Of a stretch of DNA of 64,000 nt, positions 1 through 10,730 are shown one piece after another. Numbering within the stretch: the first letter of the stretch is position 1; every line of letters begins with the position of its first letter. Under the pieces are notes generated by a model. That model was given only the letters and a program-made list of their open reading frames with translations, did not search any database and was not told where the DNA came from. The position numbers were made by a program, and so were the translations under genes. Source of the DNA: Dolomedes plantarius (Eukaryota > Arthropoda > Arachnida > Araneae > Dolomedidae); NCBI GenBank assembly GCA_907164885.2, contig OU015492.1, positions 196,822,960 to 196,886,959 on the forward strand, written 5' to 3'.

Positions 1-893
1 TTTAAAACATAGAATTTTAAGCATTTCGGGAAACATTTATTAATTAAGAATATTTAAAGAACATTGCAATGAAATGTAACGAAACATCGTCACAGTATAT
101 GTAATTCGATATTTGGGGCCAGATCTTTAGACCCGATTTAGAGACGATCGACTCGCTTCACCTCTCAAAAGAAGCACAGAAATATTGAAAAATTTTATAC
201 CATTTTTTAATTATTTCATTTATCAGCATTGGAAACAGTTGGCAGTCGAATTTCCACTTTTTAAGGCATTTCTGTTGAATTATTTTATCATTTATTTTAC
301 TCGAAAACTTACGTACGTGCAGGACTTTCCTATGCGCATAAATTATTTATATTTCCCTAACATCTCTAAATTTGAGATGGGACGGTTCTGAATTGTAAAG
401 GTTATATTCTGATTTTCCTCTTTAGCATACATTTAGACTTCGGTTTCCATTGAAAAAGTTATAAAGTTGGAAAATTATAAGTGAAAGAAATGTGAAAAGA
501 CTATATCAGAGCCGTAGTCAATAGATTAAGCTCTTTCACCCTGTTCCTTTACTTCAAGCTAAAGCCACTCCTTTACAAGTCGACTGAAATGAATTCATAT
601 TGTTTTGATAAAGTTCCTACTATATAGAAATACATTGGAATGCAATAAAAAAGATTTTCATGTATGCATTGAGATAGTGGATAGTTTTCTGAGTTATATA
701 GGTTTAACTGCCAAGTGAGATATCTCAAATTACTAAAGACAAATTATTGTGCTTCTCTTGAAAGAAATTAAGTCATGTTTTCATTATTTCTTTCAGTATC
801 AAACCACTGATAAAAATGTGAAGCTACTTAAGCTCCATTTACTGTCACAATACTGTAAAACTTATAACAATGTCTCATACCATAGTTTTTCAG
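1..893. other. AT-rich non-coding stretch
   Basis: I see no supportable gene, RNA or transposon end here. A 68-codon open frame at 185-391 has no recognisable motif and is the length expected by chance. The stretch ends in a plausible splice acceptor, a short T-run followed by CAG, at 891-893. Confidence 0.5.
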
Positions 894-1279
894 ATGCGAA
901 AAAGAAATGATAGAAAACAGGAAAAGCAAATTTATAGACCGCGAATACCTAATGCTGGTTACTTTCGTACATGATGAAACGGTTGTGCAATGTGAACGGT
1001 GGATGTTTTGAAGAGGTACATAAGACTAAATCTAAACTTTCCGAAAAGCCAAGGAAAACGACAATCAGTGTCGGATCATGTCATGATGGAATAAGTAATG
1101 AGACGAACAACACATTGGCTCCTTCAAGTCTCCACCCAAAAGGAAACTTCGTTAGACGACTACAAGAAGAGCTGAAACGAAATCACCAGCTCTTAGAAAG
1201 TCCACTATTTTCGTTTCAAAGGCCAGATGTTTGTTTAAGTACTGCAATATTCGCAATATCCTGGCTAAATTTCAATTAA
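894..1279 (+). CDS. Unrecognised candidate exon or pseudo-exon
   Basis: A pyrimidine-rich tract ending in CAG (891-893) is followed at once by ATG. That frame gives a basic peptide containing KQEKQIYRPR and stops at 972. A second frame, open from 971 to 1279, continues with 102 codons rich in Lys, Ser and Thr. The two frames would join by a single shift near 970. The peptide K-Q-x-Y-R-P-R loosely recalls exon-junction-complex binding motifs of NMD-related proteins, but this is a weak resemblance. No good donor is seen at the end. It may be a decayed retrocopy or a chance open frame. Confidence 0.22.
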
Positions 1280-2785
1280 TGTCACATGATGTATAAAAAC
1301 TAATTCTTATATTCCATTGGAGTAAATGACATTCGCGTTTGGTTTTGGAGGAAGTATGAGAAACGAGGTACTTTTTGATACAGAGATTGCATTTGCGAGC
1401 AACCTAAAATAATGGCACGAGTAGCTATCGTAAAAGATACACTGTTTACCTCTCTCTGGTATCTGTAAAAGACAGTAAAAGCAACAGTTCTTGTGGACGG
1501 GTTTTCCATGACTATCTCCGTCCAGCTTTATAATATCGTACTTTCCCTTTTCCATAGATTCAGACTCCTGTGGATTCTTACTCCCTCATGCCTGTAACGT
1601 AGGAACCAATCGAGCCATGAGAGTCATGAATGGCTATTATTATCTTCGTTGCAAACGTTTATAAGATATGAGTTATGACTTTCATATGACTACAAAAAGA
1701 ATATCTAGACAGAAGAAGGGTAAAAAATATAATATGTGCAGTGAGAACGAATTGCATATTTTTATTTGGTTGATAGAAACTTCAAAGGGCAATCATAAAG
1801 CGATGTTTTGTATTGAAGAAGGGAGGACAAAAATGAGATTTACCTGAAAAATTGTCGCAAATTGTCCCAATTCTTGCAATTTTATTCCATATTTGTCATT
1901 TGGGGCCAAATTTATCCTATATTAACAAGGAATATGTTTTTGTGTAGGTTTTCTTTCAGGATTGTTAGGGATGAAAATGTGTAACGAAAATGCGTCAGGC
2001 GAAAAATCATTGTCGGTCATTGTTACAGTTGGGTGGAGTTGCGTTGTATCAAAGGGACAATTGTATGTGTTTTGTTGTTAATCTATTCAAACTAGATAAA
2101 GTATGGATGTTAGTGAACAATGTGTTGATATTTGTGTGTTCAAAAGTATCACCACGGTGAAGAGAAAATTAATCGTTACAGTTTATGGTTCACCAAATAG
2201 CAGTATGAAATACATCAGATATTTCTTTCTGACGAAAGGCTGATGCTTAGGTATACAGCCAAGGCATCTGAAATGTTTGAATAATTACGCGGAAAATATT
2301 ATGGGTATACTCAGATAGTTTGAAGCGAAAATTCTATATGGGATATAAAAATGAAGAGGAACAAAGGTTTTATATAGTACAGTTCAAAACTAACTCATCT
2401 CTATAAACTACTCATGATTGGTCGTCTATCGATATGATTTTTGCTCGGCATATAGAGAAGATCGATTCAATAAACTGTATCAGTCATCTCAACTATAATG
2501 AACCTGCTCTAAGCATAACTGAAAGTTATTGTGAGCGAACGTTAGAGTAAATATTGAATATACATTTTAATTATGCATCTAGTATTAATAATTTGGCTCC
2601 GTGTTTGTATGTCAGTCTAGCATGAGCGACAATCACAAATTACTGTGGAGCGATCATGTTCTGCATTTGATATCAAATTGTTATAAAAGACTAAACATTG
2701 AAATTAACTAGTAGAAATTAGGGCGCTGACACAACAACCCTTAGACATTTAATATATCATATATTAGATCTAAGCTGACATATTC
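1280..2785. other. Non-coding stretch
   Basis: No gene, terminal inverted repeat or tandem array is recognised. Two overlapping minus-strand open frames at 1300-1555 have no recognisable domain. Confidence 0.5.
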
Positions 2786-3990
2786 TTGCGAGATATAGGG
2801 TGCCGCAGCAGATACGGACACCTAGAATTTGAAAGTTATCGAAAACTCAGTTTTAAAATTTCTTTTTGGGATGCCCCCGAAACAGCACCCCTTGATTCTA
2901 TGGAAATAGATCTCACTGTCGAACATTTAGAACACTATGTTAATCAAATGTTCTGGTTTAAACACTTCGGAAACATTTCGTTGCCCGTAAATAACCCCGC
3001 TAGGTTTATTTCACCTAGCGGGCTCTTTCCTCGACAGTCTTTTAGCCATAGGGTCAATTCACTCGCAGCCCAATTTTGTCCCACTGTGCCTTTAGATTTT
3101 CGAGTCAGGTTTTCTAAAGCTCCTTGGATTTAGCAAGAATGTAAATTAGGTTTGAACATCTCTGACTTTGGCACCAAGAAAGATGACACTCTTTAAATAT
3201 CTGACGACGCTATATGTCTTCTAAATTCTGACTACCCTGATTATTTTAAGATATTTATTGACGGTTCTGTTGATTTGGTCAATTCCAGAGCTGGAGTAGC
3301 TTATTTTATAGAAAACCTGAATGAGACATTTCTTGTACCTCCATCTCCATGCTGAAGTTTGGATGGCAAAATATTGGCACTCCCTTTTGCTTTGGTTCGT
3401 TGTCTCTCATTGAGAGAGATTTTGACAGATTCCATTGCGGCTCCCAAAATCCCTTTGAAGGGCAAACCTAACGATTACTTTTTCCGTATTCTTGAAATCA
3501 AAGACCCTCAACTGGATATAAAGTACAAAGATATAGCACTTTTCAGTGGGCTATCGAACATTGTTGGGGGAACGAGATTGCTGAAAATTTGGCTAAGTTG
3601 TCTTCAAAAATGGGACCAGTACCATTTATCAAAGTCACCCTCTCTAAGTGCTTAATGAAAGCCAAGATGGAAGCTAGAGATTGTTGGTGTACGTCTTGGA
3701 AAAACAATGAAAATAGTCGCTGCCAATTTCGCTTTCTAAAAGAACCAAACAATCCAACTTACTTCAAAAATGTTTTATAGAGGTGGCCACATAGTTACCC
3801 AAGCCTTTCTAAACAGCTTTCATCTCGCAGATTCAGACAAAAGTCTTGTTTGTCAGGTGGGGTAGGAAATATTAGACTACATCTTATTCAACAGCAATGG
3901 AGTGAACTTTTATCGTACGATTCTGACCAAAATGTGTATTCCATTGGATAATGTTAAGCTGGTGTCAAACCTTTCTATATGATACTTGCT
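2786..3990 (+). pseudogene. 3' remnant of a non-LTR retrotransposon (RNase H region)
   Basis: Translation across several broken frames gives the tail of a LINE polyprotein of the Jockey/I type. An RNase H-like core is visible: IFIDGS at about 3253-3270 (catalytic D), ILTDSIAA at about 3420 (second D) and GNEIAENLAKLSS at about 3570-3605, the usual N-E-x-A-D/E-x-L-A helix. It is followed by a Trp/Lys-rich region and, at about 3785-3840, RGGHIVTQAFLNSFHLAD, like the post-RNase H segment that normally precedes a CCHC motif. The 115-codon frame at 2786-3133 would be the linker between reverse transcriptase and RNase H. No reverse transcriptase, 5' end or poly(A) tail is seen. It is an old, 5'-truncated, frameshifted copy. 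Confidence 0.6.
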
Positions 3991-4631
3991 AGGCAAGAAT
4001 CACATGACGTCTTCTTAATGTCATTAGATGACACCGTGAAATCAGCACTTACACGCCGGACACAAGTATTACGATGTAATGTAGCATGAGAGACAATCGA
4101 GGTTAGATGAACCGTAACTAAAAAAATATTATTTTGATGGGAATATATCCTTAGAAACACATTCCATTTACATCTAGTATAGTTGTTAGAAGGAAGTGAC
4201 TTGCGAATTTTCTTTTAATTTTTTTTTTGAAAATTTATTTTGTTTTTGGAATATATCGAGTGGTGAATTTTATTAGTTACAAGATTACATTATTGTCGAC
4301 AAAAACAATAGAAAGCTACAACGGACATTAAAAGCAATTGAAATTCAAAAGAAACCACTGAAAATATGAATAATCAAGCTGGATAGCATCCTGTGGATCG
4401 TACCTCTATCACTACGCAAAGTACGGAATCCAAAGCCCGGCGTATAATAATTGCATTAAACACGCAAATTATGCATCCAGTAGAGTGTATTATGAAATAT
4501 TTTGTAATAACATTTCTTCTTTTAAGAAATTCTGGACGTAAAGTTCAGCGGAAACCACCGATGGCCCACAAGGCCTAGAGGGGGAGGATACGAGAGAAAA
4601 TTTTATTTCTTTATATAATGACTATATAAAA

Positions 4632-4634
<3 letters not shown>
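3991..4634. other. Non-coding stretch
   Basis: AT-rich sequence between the LINE remnant and the (TA)n array. It holds nothing recognisable; the 61-codon frames on either strand have no motif. Confidence 0.5.

Positions 4635-4677
<43 letters not shown>
4635..4677. repeat. (AT)n microsatellite
   Basis: About 21 uninterrupted AT dinucleotides that directly abut the left end of the pogo-like element. The last TA acts as its target site. Confidence 0.95.
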
Positions 4678-4682
<5 letters not shown>

Positions 4683-6238
4683 AGTATGCCGAATATGAGA
4701 CCTTGCCCAATATGAGACCCCAGCTTATAGGACGTATCAAGTACTGCCGCCTGGCGACTGGAGCGTAAAACAGTAGTCTATTGCATCATTCGTAATCGGT
4801 GAGTCAGTCGAGTGTTTGCAAGCACACACAAGGTTTCAGTATTCTTTTTCCTGAATGTGTGCCCGTCGACTTTTTTGCATCACCATTTTCATTGGCTGTT
4901 TTCACCTTCAAGGCCAGACTCTTATTAAAACTGTTAGTATTGGATAGGTTAGTATTGGATAGGTAAATGTGGAGTGTAAACACGCCTGTTTATTTTTAAG
5001 CTAACGTCAATCCTAACCTAAAAAATTCGTTGGCGTGTTCAACAATATGGTCGTGCCCAATATGAGACCCCAAAGCATGCTAAATATGAGATAGGGTCTC
5101 ATATTTGGCATTTTAATTTTCACTCTCACAGGATTGTTTCCTCTGAATATGTAGATGCAATGGCACTCAGGCGAAATCCACAACCATGCAGCAGTACCGA
5201 CAATGTGGAAGGAATTGATCAAACAACAAGTTCAAAAAAGTTCTTAGTGAATCCTGAAGAAATAAATCCCTTACTTACGTTACCTGAGAAAAACACCTCG
5301 AAACCAAGTAGGGCCCGTAAAGCCGAAATTATCACATCATCGCCCTATAAAAATAAATTGATTGATAGCATTTATAAAAAAACTGCAGCATATTCGAAAA
5401 AACTTTCTTTCCGACAAGAAAAAAAAGAATATACTTAAAAGATAAGAAATCAAAGGATAAACAACGAAAAGGAGATCAAGATAAAAAAGTAAAGCAAAAG
5501 GAACCAATAAAGGGAAATGGAAAAGGCAAAGAGGTCCCTACAGGAAGGGGAAAAATTAAGGATGGATAAAAATGCAACAATTTTCAAAAACTGAGAATGA
5601 ATAAGCCTAATTATAGCTATGATGATCTCAGCTCAATTGAAGATGATGAAAACTTTCTCTCCATGACAGTATTGATGATAGCATTGATGAAAATGACGCT
5701 GAATACCTTTTATGTGAGTGTTTATTTTCAGAATACAAACGGGGAGAGAAGTGGCGTCAATGTAGAAAGTGTTTCAGGTAGACCAATGAAGATTGTGAAG
5801 AAGGCGAACTTTTTATTTGTAAACAATGTAAAAAGTTTGAATCAAAAACAAAAAATAAACAAAACCTGTAGTGTAAACCTACCAATTTTTTTAAAATGTC
5901 ACTTTTCTTTTTCACCTATTAGTGTATATAGGTAACTGTTATCTAATTATTGTGTGCAGTTTTGTTTTTTACGAACTTTTCAGTAATTCTAATTCCTTTT
6001 CAGAGTTATAGAATGGGGGTCTCATATTAGGACTACTTTTTTCAGACCCCAAAAAGTGGAACACTTGTGTTTTTATTTTCATACAAGAAAATTGTAAGGT
6101 TATTTTCCTTTTTTGTCATTGTTATATGTAGTAAAATATATGCATTAAAAGGATATCAAGTTGCAACAACAATCCCTCACTTACTTTCCTAGTTATATAC
6201 GAAAATCAAACGGGGTCTCATATTCGGTATACTTACCC
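4678..6238 (+). mobile_element. Pogo-like (Tc1/mariner superfamily) element, internally deleted
   Basis: The ends are inverted repeats of about 25 bp: GGGTAAGTATGCCGAATATG on the left, and its complement with one change (A for G at base 11) on the right. TA flanks both ends (4676-4677 and 6239-6240). The short motif ATATGAGACC recurs next to both ends and in the interior, including a palindrome at 5083-5107, as expected of subterminal transposase-binding sites. The interior keeps only the 3' part of a transposase gene; the HTH and DDE domains are missing. At 1,561 bp it is shorter than a complete pogo-like element, so it is a deletion derivative. Confidence 0.75.
5160..5935 (+). pseudogene. 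C-terminal tail of a pogo/Tigger-type transposase
   Basis: The first frame (5160-5438, 92 codons) contains VNPEEINPLL followed by a basic stretch and SSPYKNKLIDSIYKK. This matches the hinge that follows the DDE domain in pogo-like transposases, usually N/S-P-E-E-I-x-P-L-P then a Lys-rich tail. After a stop and a frame change, an acidic segment (about 5597-5690) leads to a Cys-rich end. There, CECLFSEYKRGEKWRQCRKC and ELFICKQCK (about 5715-5835) form the CxC...CxxC...CxxC PHD-like tail common in this family. Two shifts and several stops make it non-functional. No catalytic residue is present. Confidence 0.65.
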
Positions 6239-6399
6239 TATATACACAGTTTTTTTAAAAATCAAGATTCATAATTTCAATTTAAAGCATTTACTTTTTG
6301 ATGCATCTGCTGAACCAAAATCTCTTTAAATATACTGAAGAGCTAAAAGAAATCTGGTACACCTGCTTAATATCGTGTAGGGCCCCCACGAGCACGCAA

Positions 6400-6952
6400 G
6401 TACTGGAACACGACATGGCATAGACTCGATTAATGTCTAAAGGTATCCTGAAGACAATTTTCACCATGAATTTTGCAAGGCAGTCCACAAAACGGGGGTG
6501 GGGTGGAGACCTCTTCGGAACAGCACGTTTCAAGGCATCCCAGATAAGGTCAATAATGTTCATGTTTGCGGATTTAGGTGCGAAATGAAAGTGTATAAGC
6601 CAGAAGAGTGATCCTGGAGCCACTCAGTAGCAACTCTCGATGAGTGGGGTGTCACATTGTCCTGCTGGAATTGTCCAAGTACATCGGAATGCACAATCGA
6701 CATGAATGGGTGTAGCTGATCGGACAGGATACTTATGCACCCATCAACTGTCATAGTCGTCTATAGACGTATCAAGGGTTTCATATCACACCAATTGCAC
6801 ACGTCCCATACCGTCACAGAGGCTCCACCAGCTTGAAAAGTCCCCGGTTGACATGTACTGTCCATGGATACACGAGGTTCTCCCTACCCATACAAATCCA
6901 TCCGCCCGATACAATTGGAAACGAGACTCGTCAGACCAGGGTACGTGTTTTC
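6400..6952 (-). pseudogene. Tc1 transposase, C-terminal half (broken)
   Basis: Minus-strand frames include GQFQQDNVTPHSSRVATEW (second catalytic D in QQD) at about 6620-6680, then the shifted stretch FHFAPKSANMNIIDLIWDAL at about 6525-6590. In intact relatives that stretch reads W-P-x-x-S-P-D-x-N-x-I-E-x-x-W. The final catalytic E has become D (IIDLIW), and the two parts lie in different frames. The region upstream, toward 6950, is the part of the DDE domain preceding the insertion point. Function is lost. Confidence 0.7.
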
Positions 6953-7553
6953 AGGTCCATGTCGCTGGCCCGGTACTTATGGAATTTCGAGTTGAAACTT
7001 TCACAAAAATTCGTACCTAATTAGTACCAATTAGTACCAAAATATTAGAATTAGTACCTATGAGGATCTCGAGTTATAGCGTATTCCATTCTGCCGGGCC
7101 AGAGACAATCATGTCGCTTCCAAGCCAGACGCTTTGGAATTTCGAGTTGAAACTTTCACAAAAATTAGTACCTAATTAGTACCAAAATATTAGAATTAGT
7201 ACCCATCAGGATCTCGAGTTACAGCGTGTCCGATTCTGCCGGGCTACCATGTCGCTGGCCCGGCACTTTTGGAATTTCGAGTTGAAACTATCACAAAAAT
7301 TAGTACCCAATTAGTACCAAATAGCACCAAAATATTAGAATTAGTACCCATCAGGATCACGAGTTATAGCGTATTCGAATGTGCTGGGCCAGCAAATATC
7401 ATGTCGCTCCATAGCCAGACGCTTCGGAATTTCGAGTTGAACCTTTCACCAAAAATTAGTACCTAATTAGTACCAAAATATTAGAATTAGTACCCATCAG
7501 CATCACGAGTTATAGCGTATTCGAATCTGCCGGGCTACAGTGACGCTGGCTGG
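6953..7553 (+). repeat. Left arm: four tandem units
   Basis: The core GGAATTTCGAGTTGAA starts near 6980, 7137, 7271 and 7427. Each unit continues with (A)TTAGTACC reiterations and GAGTTATAGCGTATTC, then CTGCCGGGC. Spacing varies because the number of AATTAGTACC sub-repeats differs. Confidence 0.85.
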
Positions 7554-7715
7554 GTTAATGCAACTCACAGCAAACGACTGGTGTAAGAGAGTCAAATAAC
7601 TTATGGGTCTTTCTCAAATAATTGGCAATTTGGAGTCCCGAACATTTAGAAATAAAAAATCTCAAACTCGCGCCTTTTTTCAAACTCGCGCCTGTCATCC
7701 CTCCACAGCTGTTAA

Positions 7716-8720
7716 CCCGAGAGCACTCGCGCCCAATTTCGAACACAAGAACTCGCTCCGGGTATCTCATACCCTAGTTCATTTCTGCTATTTAAATATC
7801 AATTAATATTGTTTATATGCAAACCTTACGTAACTAAAGAACATAAGATAATAAATTAAAGATTTTTAGTGAATTTTAATAATGCTTACATTTTTATAGA
7901 CAATTTTTACAAACTACATACTGATGTTCAACACAGACATTTTTCCCATTTTTGGCACATAAACTTTGTTTTTCAGTACTTATTACTTGGGCAAATTTAA
8001 CATCGTTTATATTTTGTCTTGAGTTTTTTGCGGGCGGTTCATTATTAGTGATTTCCAGTTCCATTGAAGGGCTTGAATAAGTTGTTTTTGTTTGAGGCAC
8101 CATCATATTTAGCATGTTGCTATTGAAGAGAACATTCCATGCATCTAGGGGAGAAGCGACATCTCTTGAATAATTTGTATTACCTGGAAGCTTGATAATT
8201 ACGTTCCTTGAAGGCTTTCTTACATTTTGCCGGTATTTTTTCTTCAGCCATTTTGTAATTTTATCTTTACCAATATAAAATTCGGCTGTTGACAGTGAAC
8301 CTTTATCTTCGGTTTCTGTCTCAATTTCAGTAGAAGAATCGTGATTGCTACAGTATTCTCCATCCTCAGAGGTATCATTATCTTGGGATAAAGCTTCATT
8401 ATCACTAGAAACCGTCTCTAAAAGGTGTCGCAGTTGATTTATTTCCTCGTCGTAATTCAAAAATCGCGCCATGATGCACTAAACTGACAGAAAAAAGGAA
8501 AGATCTGACTGACGCGAGGACTCGAATGGGTATGACATACCCGTAGAAATATTTTTCTCAAAATCTATTTATTGAGGAGACTTAGTTTTTACCCCGCTGA
8601 AAGAATGTGACCTTGAATACAGCTACACGAAATTTCGTCCTAATCCGATAAGAAGAAAATAACAAAAACATTGAATGAAAATGGATTGGGTATGTTATAC
8701 CCGGTGCGAGTTCTCGCGGG
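7716..8720 (-). mobile_element. piggyBac-like element, internally deleted
   Basis: TTAA lies at both borders (7712-7715 and 8721-8724). The 15-bp ends are inverted with two mismatches: CCCGAGAGCACTCGC on the left and the complement of GCGAGTTCTCGCGGG on the right. Just inside each end there is an inner palindrome of the GGGTAT...ATACCC type. At 1,005 bp it is less than half of a typical autonomous piggyBac. It contains one open frame made of the two ends of a transposase gene. It is inserted in the interior of the foldback-like element. Confidence 0.85.
7894..8472 (-). CDS. Truncated piggyBac transposase: N-terminus fused to C-terminal Cys-rich domain
   Basis: This is a single uninterrupted frame of 192 codons from ATG at 8472. 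Residues 1-75 are acidic, as in most piggyBac N-termini. FYIGKDKITKWLKKKYRQNV (about 66-85) and SPLDAWNVLFNSNML (about 107-121) match the start of the transposase core. The catalytic D-D-D domain, several hundred residues in relatives, is absent. After a low-complexity joint (about 125-165) the protein ends with CAKNGKNVCVEHQYVVCKNC, the end-binding Cys-rich domain. The fusion is in frame and still open, so it could bind transposon ends without cutting. Whether it is expressed is unknown. Confidence 0.75.
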   Translation of the reverse strand: MARFLNYDEEINQLRHLLETVSSDNEALSQDNDTSEDGEYCSNHDSSTEIETETEDKGSLSTAEFYIGKDKITKWLKKKYRQNVRKPSRNVIIKLPGNTNYSRDVASPLDAWNVLFNSNMLNMMVPQTKTTYSSPSMELEITNNEPPAKNSRQNINDVKFAQVISTEKQSLCAKNGKNVCVEHQYVVCKNCL

Positions 8721-8724
8721 TTAA

Positions 8725-9609
8725 CAAAATGATCAGCTAAACTGCGCATTTTGTACTACCAAGTGCAAACAACATATTTCATCTCATCTGGCCATCTATT
8801 GGAAATTTATGATTTCTTTTTCAATGGGCATTTTTATTTTACGTGGATAGTGTTATTTTAAGATTACACCACCAGAAAAACTAAAAAATGTATTGAATTT
8901 AAAACGCACTCTATGTTTCAAAAAATATAAATATAAAATATAAATATTATTTTATTTAATTTCTTTATTATAACAGCAAGAAGCTGTCTGGGCAATTTTT
9001 TCTCCTAGATCCGTAAGATATAGAACTGAAAATACAATCGTACTACCTTTAAAATTACGATTATTATTACTAATTATTACTATGAATTAAATGAGGAAAT
9101 GCTAGTCTAACGCCTGCTAACTCAGTTAACAGATGTTTAGAAATAATCTACAGTTAAAAGTCGCTTAAACATAGAGTTGAGTTGCAGAAACTTCAATTAA
9201 AAAAAATTGTTATTAAATTAATAATACAGCTTTGAAATTATAATCCACCGTTAAATAGTTGCAAGAATCCCGATTGAAAGTTAATGGGCTGTTATGCCCC
9301 AGTTATTGTAAAGGACCCGGAGACAAGCTTTAAATCTTTATTAAATTTAATCAAGACAGGCTGATAATGTTGTTGAACAAATCAGCAAGAGCTTTCTAAT
9401 AAATTTATTTGTAAAATCTCTATCAAAATCAAAAATAGTCGATTTTATTTTATAGTAATTCAATTCCGCGGTGCGAAACAGTATTATAAACGGTTTAAGG
9501 TTAATATGACAGTGAATTAAATTAAATATATGAAAAAGCAAATTTTGTTGCAAAGGGGTTCAAACTGCTCCGACATTTCACCTACAATTTTGGGGCTTAG
9601 GGCTATTTC
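8725..9609. other. AT-rich interior of the foldback-like element
   Basis: Between the piggyBac copy and the right arm I see no coding motif, TIR or tandem array. Confidence 0.5.
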
Positions 9610-10079
9610 TCGTATTTAGCGTAATTGTAGCCTCGGGCTTAGAAGCGACATGATTGTGGCTGGCCCGGCAGTATTGAATACGCTACAACTCGTGATCCTG
9701 ATGGGTACTAATTCGAATATTTTGGTACTAATTGGTACTAATTAGGTAGTAATTTTTGTGAAAATTTCAACTCGAAATTCCAAAAGTGCCGGGCTAGCGA
9801 CATGGTAGCCCGGCAGGTTCGGACACGCTATAACTCGCGATCCTGATGGGTACTAATTCTAATATTTAGGGAATAATTAGTACTAATTAGGTACTAATTT
9901 TTGTGAAAGTTTCAACTCGAAATTCTAAAGCGTCTGGCTTGGAGGCGACATGATTGTCGCGGGCCCGGAAGAATCGAATACGCTATAACTCGTGATCCTG
10001 ATGGGTACTAATGAGGTACTAATTTTTTTGAAAGTTTCAACTCGAAATTCCAAAAGTGCCGGGCCAGCAACATGGACCT
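9610..10079 (-). repeat. Right arm: three tandem units, inverted
   Basis: These are the reverse complement of the left-arm units, with TTTCAACTCGAAATTC near 9764, 9909 and 10036. The GGTACTAATT sub-repeats vary in number. The last unit ends in GCAACATGGACCT at the element border. Confidence 0.85.
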
Positions 10080-10730
10080 CGTGTTTCCAGCCATCAACAG
10101 TACAGCAGAGGTATTGGCAGGTCCAGACGAGGCGTAAAGCTTTACGCTGGACCTGCGAGGACCTGGTCGTCTGGACCTGCGAGGTGTACTGTTCTTGACT
10201 GTACGAGGCCGTACAGTCAAGAACAGTACACAAGTGGGCCTGCGGCTCCGAAAGCCCATAACATTGACGGTCCGTTGAACAGTTCACACACTGACACTTG
10301 TTGATGCCCCAGCATTGAAATCCGCTTCAATTCGAGGAAGTGTTGCACGACTATCTCGTTTAAGGATTTTTGTCAGTCGTCGACGGTCCCGTTCATTCAA
10401 GGTCTTTTTCCTGCTTCACCGCTGTCGGAGATTTGATGTTATACCGGATACCTTATATTTACGATACACTCGTGAAATGGGCGTGAGTGAAAATCCAAAT
10501 TGCATCACTACCTCGGAGATGCTTTATCCCATCTATTGGACTCCGACTATAATACCACTTTGAAAGTGCCATAAATCGTGATAACCTGCCATTGTAGCAG
10601 CAGGAACCGATCTAACAGTTTCGCCAGACACCTGTGATCTTATATAGGCACTGCCGACCACATTGCGTTACTCTGATTGGTTTCATTTGTCTTACTAGCA
10701 TATGCACACCTGTTTTTTGGCTCTTCAGTG
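10080..10730 (-). pseudogene. Tc1 transposase, N-terminal half and right end
   Basis: On the minus strand this is the HTH-containing half of the transposase of the copy at 6333-10730. Several stops and rearrangements prevent one continuous frame. The likely start region lies near 10590, and the right terminal repeat ends at 10730. The part at 10110-10231 is scrambled by hairpin-forming inverted duplications that closely related Tc1 copies do not have (from general knowledge of the family). Confidence 0.6.
10110..10231. repeat. Cluster of nested perfect hairpins
   Basis: The arms at 10184-10205 and 10210-10231 are 22 bp, perfectly complementary, with a 4-nt AGGC loop. Next to them lie a 16-bp palindrome (GCGTAAAGCTTTACGC, about 10131-10146) and the inverted pair GCAGGTCCAGACGA / TCGTCTGGACCTGC. 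All lie within Tc1 transposase sequence. Confidence 0.9.

Larger units (their letters stand above)
6953..10079. mobile_element. Foldback-like element with tandem-repeat inverted arms and 9-bp target duplication
   Basis: Both ends read AGGTCCATGT(C/T)GCTGGCC inward. They are flanked by CGTGTTTTC (6944-6952) and CGTGTTTCC (10080-10088), a 9-bp near-perfect duplication of the interrupted Tc1 sequence. Each arm is built from tandem units of about 135-160 bp, four on the left and three on the right. The units share GGAATTTCGAGTTGAAAC, AATTAGTACC repeats and CATCAGGATC(A/T)CGAG. The centre holds no transposase of its own, only an inserted piggyBac derivative and AT-rich filler. Long inverted arms with 9-bp duplications suggest a Mutator-type or foldback non-autonomous element; 8-9 bp also allows hAT-like alternatives. 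Confidence 0.65.
6333..10730 (-). mobile_element. Tc1-like element (TACACTGAAGAGCCAAA ends) split by a nested insertion
   Basis: The left end (from 6333, after TA at 6331-6332) and the right end (to 10730, before TA at 10731-10732) are inverted: ACTGAAGAGC on the left and GCTCTTCAGTG on the right. Both inner flanks read as one Tc1 transposase gene on the minus strand, with the C-terminal half on the left and the N-terminal half on the right. The gene is interrupted by the 3.1-kb element at 6953-10079. Without the insert the copy would be about 1.26 kb, normal for Tc1. The family resembles widespread insect/arthropod Tc1 copies. Confidence 0.8.

Noticed and set aside
5160..5438. Independent host gene for a Lys-rich protein
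   Set aside because: It lies within TA-flanked inverted repeats and matches the post-DDE tail of pogo-like transposases.
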